DNA of 9,569 bases from Bacteroidota bacterium (GCA_011375275.1 DRLW01000481.1:1-9569), one strand, 5' to 3'; counted from the first letter of the stretch, positions 1 through 7,370 are shown. A program made the numbers and translations. Notes: generated by a model from the sequence alone, not told the origin.

Positions 1-50
1 ACCGATGGATGGGGGTTCTGGCCTGAGTTTATTAGTCGGGGCCCGCGGGT

Positions 51-78
51 GTAGGGGCGACCCGCGGGTCGCCCCTAC
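51..78. repeat. Perfect 28-bp palindrome (GTAGGGGCGACCCG arms)
   Basis: The half-site GTAGGGGCGACCCG (51-64) is followed directly by its exact reverse complement (65-78), with no loop. A shorter CCCGCGGGT inside it also occurs just before it at 42-50. A degenerate copy lies at 7426-7453, so this is a repeat family, not a single site. Similar AGGGGCGACC...GGTCGCCCCT sequences recur between genes in several environmental bacterial phyla, as far as I recall. Confidence 0.85.
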
Positions 79-122
79 GGGTCGGGTTTTGGCACTGGTT
101 TAATGTTTATGCGACCATACAG

Positions 123-182
123 CGCGATATGAATGTCGCGTTACGCTCTGGGCTCTTCTCGTACCGCGACATTTATGTCGCG
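123..182. repeat. Inverted pair of CGCGACAT/ATGTCGCG palindromes (copies A and B)
   Basis: Copy A (123-140, CGCGATATGAATGTCGCG) and copy B (165-182, CGCGACATTTATGTCGCG) face each other across 24 nt. With the adjacent TTACG and CGTAC, the two halves form an imperfect stem matching at 20 of 23 positions around a 14-nt loop. Each copy can also fold on itself. The layout resembles bacterial interspersed mosaic (BIME/REP) elements. The same core appears twice more at 7374-7391 and 7567-7584. Confidence 0.8.
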
Positions 183-303
183 CCCCAGCCATCTCCCCCA
201 AAGCAGCCTGAACAACGAAAAGCAGCACTCTGCACACGTGCGAACCAGCACAGGTAGCACACAGGCACCGTACCGGCAGCCTGCATTCGCGAAAACCAGC
301 AGG

Positions 304-1770
304 TCAAACGCTGATCTGATGCAGTTTTTCTCCAGAGTCAAAGCTCTCGATCACCGATTTTCGCGTGTGCAGATCGACGATGAGCACACAGCGGTTTGCG
401 CCGTTTTGCCACTGCAGGCGAATTTCCCTGCCTGTGGAATCGAGCACGCTGAACTCTCCGTCAAAGGCCGGATGCGTATTGCGATAGCGGATGAGATGCA
501 ACAGACGCTGCACCACGGGTTTTTGCACCGCATGCCTGATCTCGTCGATGGTGTAGTTGTGCCGGTTGATCTCCCGGCCCTCGCCGGTTTCTTCCACGCG
601 CTGAAAATCATTCTCGCCCGCAAGCAGTCCGACATAATAAACCTGAGGCACGCCGGGGGTAAAAAACTGGATTGCCCGCGCCGTGAGATAGGCATCGTCA
701 TCGCAATCGAGCATGGAGTAGTACGCGCAGCGAATCTGGTGCACGTCAAAGCCGTCGCTGCTGCGGTGTGAGGGTGAAAATATCCGGCTCAGGTTGGCGC
801 CACGCTGCAGGCAGGCGGCAACCACAGCCTGAGCATCACGCGTGCTGACGATGTCATCGAGGTCCGGCTTCACCGGAATGCCGTCATGGCAATCCAACAT
901 GGTACACTGGCGATGGGGTCTGGTGCGCAGGTAGTCGAGCAGCTTCCCGCTGTGCCGGGTGAGCAATGTTTCCAGCACGAGATAGGGCAGGATAAAATCG
1001 TAAATCCAATAACCTTTGTCAGCCAGACTGAACTGGGTGCTGTAGTGCGCGTGGACCTCCGGTAACACTTCTATCCCCAGCGCCCGGGCTTCGCCGGCAA
1101 TCCACGCCAAAAACTCATCGATTTCCGGCTCAACGAAAAAGCAGCTCGTACCCGGCTTTTTGATCACATATCCGATGGCATCGAGACGGAGGAAACGAAT
1201 GCCGTTTCTGCTGAAGTTGGCCAGGAACTCTTTCATCAGGCTTCGCGTCGCGGGCGAGTTCACATCGAGATCGATCTGCTCTGAAGGAGTCACCTTGCCG
1301 AAGGTCGTCCACAGGGTTTCTTCTCCGGTGCTTTCGATCCGATAGCTCGAAAACGGTTGCTCGCGGCGCAAAAAAATCTTTTCCATGTCTTTCTGATCCG
1401 GTTTACCGCCGGGCCAGATTTTATCCAGAGGCAGGAAAAGATCAGCGAAACGCGAATGCCGGCCGTTGCGCAGAAAATCCTGAAACCACGGTGATTGCCG
1501 CGAGATGTGGTTGACCATCAGGTCGAGCATGATATCATGCTGGCTGCTGATGGCGCGGATGTCCTGCCAGGAGCCAAAATCCGGCTCGATTTCCAGATAC
1601 GTAAGCGGGGCAAAACCGCGATCGCCGGAGGAAGGATATGGGGGTAAAATATGCACGCCGCCCTGAAAAACATCCGGGAAATACCGCAGCAAAACTTCAT
1701 TCAGTTGCTGTAAGTTGCCGCCAAGAGAGTCGGGATAGGTGATCAGTTGCACTTTATTCTTGAATGCCAT
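304..1770 (-). CDS. GH13_18 glycoside phosphorylase (sucrose phosphorylase-like)
   Basis: Predicted cytoplasmic retaining phosphorylase that splits an alpha-glucoside, probably sucrose or a relative, with phosphate to alpha-glucose 1-phosphate plus the acceptor. The 488-aa product matches the length of sucrose phosphorylases (about 480-505 aa) and starts with the typical KVQLITYPDSLGGNL. Visible family signatures: VNH at 86-88, RLDAIGY with likely nucleophile Asp197, LPEVH with likely acid/base Glu238, LDCHDGI with likely transition-state stabiliser Asp296, FFTPGVPQVYYVG at 369-381, and GREINRH at 398-404. At 342-345 it reads DVHQ where Bifidobacterium sucrose phosphorylase has DLYQ; this lies in the acceptor-site region, so exact specificity is uncertain (sucrose, sucrose 6F-phosphate, glucosylglycerol and glucosylglycerate enzymes share this subfamily). 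ATG 1770 is chosen over TTG 1797 because GGAAG precedes it by six bases and the family N-terminus begins there. It starts 19 nt after the kinase stop, so the two are almost certainly co-transcribed. Family call is very secure; substrate is not. Confidence 0.93.
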   Translation of the reverse strand: MAFKNKVQLITYPDSLGGNLQQLNEVLLRYFPDVFQGGVHILPPYPSSGDRGFAPLTYLEIEPDFGSWQDIRAISSQHDIMLDLMVNHISRQSPWFQDFLRNGRHSRFADLFLPLDKIWPGGKPDQKDMEKIFLRREQPFSSYRIESTGEETLWTTFGKVTPSEQIDLDVNSPATRSLMKEFLANFSRNGIRFLRLDAIGYVIKKPGTSCFFVEPEIDEFLAWIAGEARALGIEVLPEVHAHYSTQFSLADKGYWIYDFILPYLVLETLLTRHSGKLLDYLRTRPHRQCTMLDCHDGIPVKPDLDDIVSTRDAQAVVAACLQRGANLSRIFSPSHRSSDGFDVHQIRCAYYSMLDCDDDAYLTARAIQFFTPGVPQVYYVGLLAGENDFQRVEETGEGREINRHNYTIDEIRHAVQKPVVQRLLHLIRYRNTHPAFDGEFSVLDSTGREIRLQWQNGANRCVLIVDLHTRKSVIESFDSGEKLHQISV

Positions 1771-1789
1771 GGTGCGCTTCCGGGCTGTT

Positions 1790-2443
1790 TTATTCAATGG
1801 TCAGGACATCATATTCTTTGGTAATCACAAAATCAGCCAGTTGCTTGTGACCCGCGATGATTTTATGCTCAGTCCGCAAAACCTGCTCGATGAAAGGATC
1901 ATCGACCTCGTTCCCGCGGTTGCGCTTGCGCCGGTGTTCCAGGGTATCGACGCGCGTACGCGCGATAAACACTCTGGTGTCAACATGTTTGAGCAGAGAA
2001 GTATAGGTTCCTTCCGCGATCACGATATCGACATCGACGAGGGGAATCGTCTCCTGCTCGACTGTGCCGGCGTGATAGTCGATCAGGGGTTTGACAATGG
2101 ACTGCGCGCCTTTTCGGGCAGCGAGGAGATGTTCTTCGAGCAGGTCGAGATGCACTTCAACATGGGGGCCGAGCCACTCTGGATCCTGCCTGCGGCGGCG
2201 GTCATTGGCAGCAGGTGGTAATTTGAAATAATCATCCTGTCCCAGGACAACCGTGGTGAGCCCGAATTTTTCGAACTCCTCGGCGAGAGCCTGAGCTGTT
2301 TCTGATTTGCCGCTGCCAGACTCACCGGCAACGGTGAGGATATACCGGCGGTTGATCTCCCGAATTCTGGTGATCACCTCGCCGCTGATTTTCCGCGCCG
2401 CCCGGCGGTGATGCGCTTCGATGATGAGAATATCGCCTTTCAT
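1790..2443 (-). CDS. Uridine kinase-like P-loop kinase of unknown substrate
   Basis: A 217-aa cytoplasmic kinase of the phosphoribulokinase/uridine kinase P-loop family. Visible motifs: Walker A GESGSGKS at 40-47, substrate-side GQDDYF at 68-73 (uridine kinases have a QDxFY-type sequence here), a Walker B-like strand VDIVIAEG at 138-145, and an Arg-rich lid RRKRNRGNE at 171-179. Length fits the family. The substrate cannot be read from sequence. Its position just ahead of the glycoside phosphorylase argues for a carbohydrate substrate rather than uridine: the released acceptor (for example fructose or glycerate) or the intact disaccharide. Plant-type glycerate kinases belong to related P-loop kinases, which makes glycerate a reasonable alternative. 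ATG 2443 is preferred to GTG 2536 because the longer form would read through a terminator-like hairpin and the extra 31 residues do not look like this family. GGAG lies rather far upstream (about 15 nt), so initiation may be weak. Confidence 0.85.
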   Translation of the reverse strand: MKGDILIIEAHHRRAARKISGEVITRIREINRRYILTVAGESGSGKSETAQALAEEFEKFGLTTVVLGQDDYFKLPPAANDRRRRQDPEWLGPHVEVHLDLLEEHLLAARKGAQSIVKPLIDYHAGTVEQETIPLVDVDIVIAEGTYTSLLKHVDTRVFIARTRVDTLEHRRKRNRGNEVDDPFIEQVLRTEHKIIAGHKQLADFVITKEYDVLTIE

Positions 2444-2473
2444 ATCTTGCCAATTCTTCTCCGGATCGATGAG

Positions 2474-2501
2474 AAAAACCTGCCCTGTGCAGGCAGGCGT
2501 G
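2474..2501 (-). terminator. Terminator-like hairpin between symporter and kinase genes
   Basis: Read on the minus strand, CCTGCC, a 7-nt loop and GGCAGG (arms 2492-2497 and 2479-2484) are followed directly by TTTTT (2478-2474), the form of a rho-independent terminator. An AAAACACG stretch on the 5' side could pair with part of the T tract. It lies 109 nt past the symporter stop and 30 nt before the kinase ATG. If active, it would end or attenuate symporter transcripts and lower kinase and phosphorylase expression relative to the transporter. The stem is short, so partial read-through is likely. Confidence 0.6.
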
Positions 2502-2610
2502 TTTTCGATGTTGTTTCTCTGAAAGAGGGCTGCCACTGGAGCGGCATGCCGAGACTACAGGGGCGCTCCCCCGTCATGCGACCAACCGCAGGCCGGGAGG
2601 CTTTACCGGC

Positions 2611-4194
2611 TTACCACCAGAACGCAAACAGCACACCGGCACCAACCAGCAGCAGGACAGAAAGTACCCGGTAGTTGCGATACCACGCCAGGCTGTGCAG
2701 GGCCACGGTTTCCTGATCATAAAACCTCTTGGTCCAGACCAGCCCCCGGATTTTTTCATCAGGCGGAGGCGGAGCCAGCAGGCTGGCCGCAAATACAAAG
2801 GGCACGGTGAATACGAACAAAAGACTGGCCACATAGAGAAAATGCACCTGCGTAATCAGCAGAACCTCATTGGTGACAAAGAACCCGGCTCCGGCGAGTC
2901 CGCCGAGCAGGAGAGCGGTATTTGCGCCCCGGGCATTGGCTCGCTTCCAGAACAGCCCGACGATAAAAATGGCCACAACCGGCGGCACGCTGTAGGAGAG
3001 CACCTTCTGCAGATATTTAAACAGCGAGCCAAAATTTTCAATATACGGCGCCCAGACCGCAGCCAGGATCATAAACAGAGCGGTCACAGCCCTCCCGGTC
3101 CACATCAGATTTTCGCTGCTCAGCTCCGGGCGCTTCTTGCGCACGAAATCCATCGTCACCAGGGTCGAGGCCGAGTTCAGCGTCGAGTCAATCTGCGACA
3201 TCAACGCGGCAACAAACCCGGCAAGCACCAACCCGAGGATGCCGACCGGCAGCAGATCAAAGATCAACGTCGGGAAAACCAGGTCTGCCTTGGGCAGGTC
3301 CGGATAGAGAACCCGGGCCATCGTGCCCGGCAGCACCATGATGAACAACGGCAGCATTTTCAGGGCACCGGCAAAGAGCACGCCCAGCCTGCCCTGGTTT
3401 TCATCGCGGGCACTCAGCACCCGCTGCACCATGAACTGGTTGGTGCACCAGAAATAAAATCCCAGCAGCGGCACTCCGGTCAGCAGCCCGAGCCAGGGCA
3501 CGCCCGGATCATCCAGCGGGCGGACCAGGCTGAGCATCTCCGGCGGCGTCACCGCTGTTACCGCACTCCAGCCACCGATTTTCGTGAAAGCGATCACCGT
3601 GATCAGCAGGGAGCCGAACAGCAGCAGAACCGCCTGCACGAGGTCGGTATAAATCACCGCGGCGAGGCCGCCGGCGATGGTGTACACCCCGGCGATCAGC
3701 GCCATGACAGCGATCGTCTGCCACATGGGGATTTCGGGGAAAACCAGCCGGACGAGCAGGCCGCCGGCATACAAGCTGCCCGCGGTATCGACGACGATAT
3801 TCAAAAACAGGGTCAAAATCGAGAAGTACGTGCGGGTTTTGCCGTCATAGCGCTTTTCGAGAAATTCCGGGACGGTGAAAATTTTCGAGCGCAGGTAAAA
3901 GGGCAGGATAAAGATAGCGAAAAAAACCAGAATGATCGCTGCCATCCATTCATAGTTGAAGACGGAAATACCGGTGCTGTATGCATCGCCTGCCAGCCCT
4001 ACCAGGGTCGTGCTGGATATATTCGAGGCCAGGAGAGAAAAACCGATCAGCGGCCACGTCATGGCCCGGCCGGCAAGGAAATAATCCTCTGCTGACTCAT
4101 GCTTTTTGGCAAAACGAAATCCCAGATAAACGACAAACACCGCATATGCGGCAATAACAGCAAGATCGACAGGATGCAATACAAATTCCGGCAT
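2611..4194 (-). CDS. Sodium/solute symporter, SGLT-like (SSS family)
   Basis: An inner-membrane secondary transporter predicted to bring in a sugar or related solute with sodium. The 527-aa product is strongly hydrophobic, with roughly fourteen likely membrane segments. Resemblance to the SGLT branch of the solute:sodium symporter family is clear: YFLAGRAMTWPLIGFSLLAS (38-57), YEWMA (81-85), FWCTNQFMVQRVLSA (248-262), MLPLFIMVLPG (280-290), LNSASTLVTMD (339-349) and YSVPPVVAIFIVGLFWKR (401-418). Asn58, Glu82 and Trp249 fall where SGLT1 has sugar-contacting residues, and the NSAST segment corresponds to the sodium-site helix. The second half of the SASNIGSGHF-type motif is NISSTTL here, so the SGLT1 His is absent and the ligand may differ. 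ATG 4194 has GAGAG about nine bases upstream. It has its own 316-nt upstream gap behind the receptor's terminator, so it probably has its own promoter. Substrate is inferred from context only. Confidence 0.92.
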   Translation of the reverse strand: MPEFVLHPVDLAVIAAYAVFVVYLGFRFAKKHESAEDYFLAGRAMTWPLIGFSLLASNISSTTLVGLAGDAYSTGISVFNYEWMAAIILVFFAIFILPFYLRSKIFTVPEFLEKRYDGKTRTYFSILTLFLNIVVDTAGSLYAGGLLVRLVFPEIPMWQTIAVMALIAGVYTIAGGLAAVIYTDLVQAVLLLFGSLLITVIAFTKIGGWSAVTAVTPPEMLSLVRPLDDPGVPWLGLLTGVPLLGFYFWCTNQFMVQRVLSARDENQGRLGVLFAGALKMLPLFIMVLPGTMARVLYPDLPKADLVFPTLIFDLLPVGILGLVLAGFVAALMSQIDSTLNSASTLVTMDFVRKKRPELSSENLMWTGRAVTALFMILAAVWAPYIENFGSLFKYLQKVLSYSVPPVVAIFIVGLFWKRANARGANTALLLGGLAGAGFFVTNEVLLITQVHFLYVASLLFVFTVPFVFAASLLAPPPPDEKIRGLVWTKRFYDQETVALHSLAWYRNYRVLSVLLLVGAGVLFAFWW

Positions 4195-4460
4195 GGATGT
4201 CTCTCTTTTTTGAGTGAGATGAACGATGAGTCTTCTGATTATCCACTTAACTCAGCAAACCGGGCCTGGTGCAGATATCATCGACATCTGTCATTCAGGC
4301 GAAGCGAAGTGCCGGAATCTCATCTTTTCAGGCACATGCTGTGCTCTGGCAGAATAGTTGAAAAAAGCAACGGTGCGGAGTTAACCGAATACCCCTGAGA
4401 GAGCCTGGCAAGGCCAGAGGCACGCACTGCTCCGTTTCGGAGCACCTGCTCTGGTCAGGA
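4195..4460 (-). promoter_or_regulatory. Intergenic region likely holding the symporter promoter
   Basis: The receptor transcript should end at the terminator at 4461-4498, so transcription of the symporter, and perhaps the kinase and phosphorylase, probably starts in this stretch. A GATAAT at 4243-4238 (minus strand), about 43 nt before the ATG, could be a -10 element, but no good -35 partner is visible at the usual spacing. A 7-bp hairpin with a 3-nt loop (TGCTCCG/CGGAGCA, 4428-4444) and a likely dispersed repeat (4289-4324) also lie here. No gene is supported: the one + strand reading frame across it resembles nothing known. Confidence 0.35.
4289..4324. repeat. Likely dispersed intergenic repeat (TGTCATTC...GGAATCTCATC)
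   Basis: The 36-nt stretch starts TGTCATTCAGGCGAAGCGAA and ends GGAATCTCATC. It strongly resembles the TGTCATTC...GAATCTC intergenic repeats scattered through many bacterial genomes. There is only one copy here, so the repeat status comes from recalled resemblance, not from this window. Confidence 0.4.
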
Positions 4461-4498
4461 AGACAAAACGCCGCGCGCAGATGCAGCCGCGCGCGGCG
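4461..4498 (-). terminator. Strong rho-independent terminator after the receptor gene
   Basis: On the minus strand, a perfect 10-bp all-GC stem (CGCCGCGCGC at 4498-4489 pairing with GCGCGCGGCG at 4478-4469) with a 10-nt loop is followed by TTTTGTCTT. It begins 12 nt after the receptor stop codon. It should separate the receptor transcript from the symporter transcript. Confidence 0.88.
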
Positions 4499-4510
4499 AA
4501 TGTTCATTTT

Positions 4511-7150
4511 TTAGTTGAAATTATACCCCAGCGTCAACGTGATCGAACGTCCGGGAATCGGCCGGGCGCGCACGTAGTTGACCTGATTTTCAGCAATACT
4601 GCCTTCCTCAGACTCGGTGATTCCAAGGGCGTTGAGCAGGTTATTGCCATTGACCGAGGCGAACAGATTTTCCGTCACCCGGAAGCGCACAAAGGCGTTG
4701 ACATACATATAAGCAGGCATAACCAGCTCATTGCTGTCCTGTGCATACGCCTTGGTCTGGCCGATGATGCTCAGGCCCACGGAGTGCTGGCCCAGGGCAT
4801 AGGTCGGGATGAGGTTATACATCAGCGTTGGCTGACGGCGCGGGACATTGCCTTCATTGGGGCCGGAAGTGATTTCCGCATTGGTGTAGGTCAGGCCTCC
4901 ACGGATGTCGAGGGCGTTGGTGTTGTACGCTGCTTCCACTTCGACACCAAAGGCTTTGTAATCATTCTCGATGATCTTCTGCGTCGTGGCCTCAAAACCG
5001 CCTTCTTCCGTCGTATTTGCGAGAAAACCGGTGACAAAGACACCGCCGCGGTTAAAAAGATGCTTATAACCCAGCTCGGCCTGAACGATGATGTCCTTGG
5101 CGTTCAGGGTCGTGCCGCCGGTGTAGGGCAGCCCGGCGAACAACAAACGGTCGGCCTTTGCAGCTCCACCCTTGCTGTAGCGGGCAAAGACAGCCTGATT
5201 ATCATTGAGCTGATAGTTTCCGCCGAGAGAAAAAGACAGATAGTCGTAGGTGTAATCTACCGGCGTGGTGTTGGCATTATCTATTGCTGAAACGCTCTCT
5301 TCGTTGGGGGAGATCACGCCGTCATTATTGACATCGTACTGCGTCTGTACCGGGCCGGCAAACTGGCCGGTAACCTGACCGTTATCCATGCGCAGGCTGA
5401 GGTCGATGTTCAGCCTGTCGTTCACAGCCAGGTCTGCGCTGGCATAGGGCGCCGAAGTCCGGTAGTCGGTGTCGTAATTGCGCTGGCAGCAGTTCCCCCA
5501 AAAGGGCACGCCGTACGCGTACAGACCGTTCTGGCTCAGGCGGGTGCCATCAGCCGCATAGACATCGAGAAGGCGGGCATCCTCACCATTGACTTCCGTG
5601 AGGTAGGAGTTCCACAGCCAGGACATGGAGATCGACTGGTTGGAGAGATAATAGCCCAGGGTCACGTTGGCCTGTCCGAACTGCTTGGAGAGGCGCAGGT
5701 CATTGACGAAATTATTGAAATTGTTCAGCTCTGTATCGAACATGTGGATGCGCAGGGCGAGACCATTGTTCTGATAGCCGGAGCCAAATGGGGTGCCGTC
5801 GGTGTATTGCAGATATGCACCAGCTCCACCGATGGATTCAGCCAGGCTCTGAGCCGTGCCGACCTGTGCCGGGAAAGGCGATACAAAACGGCCGGAGTTA
5901 AACGCCAGACGGGCACGGTTTTCCAGTTGCCAGCCGTTGCCAAGCTCACGGGAAAACTCCGCGCCGATGGCCGTGGAGACCGGACGCATACCGTCAGCGA
6001 CATCGCTGCGGCGCAGCTCACCGTTCGGGCCAAGCCCAAGATTTTGCAGCAGATACGGGCTCTGCATGGTTCCGGTTAAAGCGTCGTATCCAGGAATCGA
6101 ACCCCATTCCGGAGAAGCGTTCGTGCCTTCCACTTTCAACGGCATCGGCATGTAGGCCACGGCGCGGTCATTGAGGTATTTAAAGTAAATCCGCCCGTAT
6201 CCGCCATCAAAAAGCTTTGTGACGTTCATTTTGATCTGGCCGCCGTAATTTGCTGTGTATCCTGCCGTACGCGGGCCGTCTCCCTGGCGGAAAAAACCGC
6301 CGACATGGAAGCTCATATTGTTACCAAGGGGAGAGCCATACTCAAAATCCATACGCGTGCTGTTGTAATCCAGGCCCATGGTTGTGCCGACGTACCCTCC
6401 CTCGACAGCTCCGGTTTTGCTGATAAAGTTGATGATACCCGCGGGCGAGTTGCTCGCCAAAGTGGACGCAGAACCACCGCGAATGGCCTCGATCCGTGCC
6501 AGGGTATAGTCTGCTCTGAGAAAAATATCCGCAGTGGCAAAGGCAATATCGCCGAACTGCAAGACCGGCAAGCCATCCTCCTGGAGCTGCAGATACTTGG
6601 AACCGCCGGCAGAAATCGGCACACCGCGGACAGTGATATTGGTGTTACCGTCGCCGCCCGAGGCCTCCGAGCGGATGCCGGGGATGGTGCGGAAAATCTC
6701 CGCGGTTGTGCGCGGCGCTGATTTTTCCGTGTCGCGGATATCCAGCGTCGAAATCGATACGCTGGACTGGAGTTTTGAAACCGGGTTGACCACACCGGTG
6801 ACGACGATTTCGTTCAGCCCCAGAACATCCGTTTCGAGCACAAAATCCTGGGTTGCGGTTTCGCCGGCATTGACATCGACTTCCCTTTCGATTGTTTTGT
6901 AGCCGATGAAACGGACGACCAGGGTATAACGGCCGGGTGGTACTGCAGCAATACGGTACTTTCCTTCGGTATCCGTCGCTGCCCCCATCATGGTTCCCTT
7001 GATAAAAACATTAGCCCCAACGACACCGGCACCATCACTATCCTTTACCGAACCGGTAATCGTGCCGGTCGATTGTGCCTGAGCCAGGGCCACGCCGAAA
7101 AACAGGGCGACCACAGCGAGCAACAGAACTCTTGGCAGTTTCGCAGTCAT
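4511..7150 (-). CDS. TonB-dependent outer-membrane receptor with CarboxypepD_reg-like domain
   Basis: A TonB-powered outer-membrane importer, here presumably for the alpha-glucoside used by the downstream enzymes. The 879-aa product begins with a Sec signal peptide (hydrophobic 8-23, likely cleavage after AQA at 25). Next come a CarboxypepD_reg-like domain (about 28-110; GTITGSVKDSDGAGVVGANV, then PPGRYTLVVRFIGY), a LNEIVVTG segment at 112-119, a plug (about 123-248; ITVRG, IEAIRGG and SPAGIINFISKTG), and a beta-barrel of about 630 residues ending TLTLGYNFN. No STN signalling domain is visible between signal peptide and plug, which is unexpected beside FecI/FecR-like genes, and no SusD partner is present. 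Oddities: an EF-hand-like loop DVNNDGVISPNE at 606-617 and adjacent Cys554-Cys555, both probably outside the cell. ATG 7150 is chosen because GGAGG precedes it by five bases and the signal peptide starts there; upstream GTG 7246 has no such support. Ligand is inferred from neighbours. Confidence 0.93.
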   Translation of the reverse strand: MTAKLPRVLLLAVVALFFGVALAQAQSTGTITGSVKDSDGAGVVGANVFIKGTMMGAATDTEGKYRIAAVPPGRYTLVVRFIGYKTIEREVDVNAGETATQDFVLETDVLGLNEIVVTGVVNPVSKLQSSVSISTLDIRDTEKSAPRTTAEIFRTIPGIRSEASGGDGNTNITVRGVPISAGGSKYLQLQEDGLPVLQFGDIAFATADIFLRADYTLARIEAIRGGSASTLASNSPAGIINFISKTGAVEGGYVGTTMGLDYNSTRMDFEYGSPLGNNMSFHVGGFFRQGDGPRTAGYTANYGGQIKMNVTKLFDGGYGRIYFKYLNDRAVAYMPMPLKVEGTNASPEWGSIPGYDALTGTMQSPYLLQNLGLGPNGELRRSDVADGMRPVSTAIGAEFSRELGNGWQLENRARLAFNSGRFVSPFPAQVGTAQSLAESIGGAGAYLQYTDGTPFGSGYQNNGLALRIHMFDTELNNFNNFVNDLRLSKQFGQANVTLGYYLSNQSISMSWLWNSYLTEVNGEDARLLDVYAADGTRLSQNGLYAYGVPFWGNCCQRNYDTDYRTSAPYASADLAVNDRLNIDLSLRMDNGQVTGQFAGPVQTQYDVNNDGVISPNEESVSAIDNANTTPVDYTYDYLSFSLGGNYQLNDNQAVFARYSKGGAAKADRLLFAGLPYTGGTTLNAKDIIVQAELGYKHLFNRGGVFVTGFLANTTEEGGFEATTQKIIENDYKAFGVEVEAAYNTNALDIRGGLTYTNAEITSGPNEGNVPRRQPTLMYNLIPTYALGQHSVGLSIIGQTKAYAQDSNELVMPAYMYVNAFVRFRVTENLFASVNGNNLLNALGITESEEGSIAENQVNYVRARPIPGRSITLTLGYNFN

Positions 7151-7370
7151 ACTTCCCTCCAGGTATTTGTTGAATGAATAGCGCCAACTCTGGATCACGC
7201 GCATCCGGGCATGACAGCACCCTGCGGCACCGCGCCTTCTCCCCACGTTCTTTCCGGACGATTTTCCAGTGCTGGCATGAATAAGGAAGAGCTTCTCTAC
7301 TGCCTAAGAGAGCAAAACCACGAAAACGTCATGTCGAAAATTTAACTTTTTTCTGAATTGTGCCCCGGCG

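Larger units (their letters stand above)
1..303. other. Intergenic region downstream of the phosphorylase gene
   Basis: This contains a perfect 28-bp palindrome (51-78) and an inverted pair of 18-bp palindromes (123-182). No T-tract terminator for the phosphorylase transcript is visible; the repeat hairpins may serve at its 3' end. The + strand reading frame from 133 lies mostly antisense to the phosphorylase gene and is not credible. No gene is supported. Confidence 0.5.

Noticed and set aside
133..771. + strand reading frame of 212 aa at the left end
   Set aside because: It begins inside a palindromic repeat and is otherwise antisense to the 3' end of the phosphorylase gene. No motif or convincing ribosome binding site is seen.
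2695..4095. Long + strand reading frame (466 aa) opposite the symporter gene
   Set aside because: It is rich in Arg, Gln, His and Gly with no recognisable motif, as expected of the antisense of a GC-rich membrane protein gene. The opposite strand encodes an unmistakable SGLT-like transporter.
4481..5290. + strand reading frame of 269 aa opposite the receptor 3' end
   Set aside because: It is antisense to conserved beta-barrel sequence, starts inside the terminator loop and shows no family resemblance.
7151..7246. N-terminal extension of the receptor from GTG 7246
   Set aside because: The extra 32 residues precede a complete signal peptide, and a strong GGAGG lies correctly placed before ATG 7150.
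7190..7290. Cobalamin-riboswitch-like words in the receptor leader (GCCAGCACTGG, GGAAAGAACG, GGTGCC on the minus strand)
   Set aside because: Only scattered fragments are present and in the wrong order; the conserved core and the exact B12 box are missing. A covariance-model search would settle it; I do not claim it.
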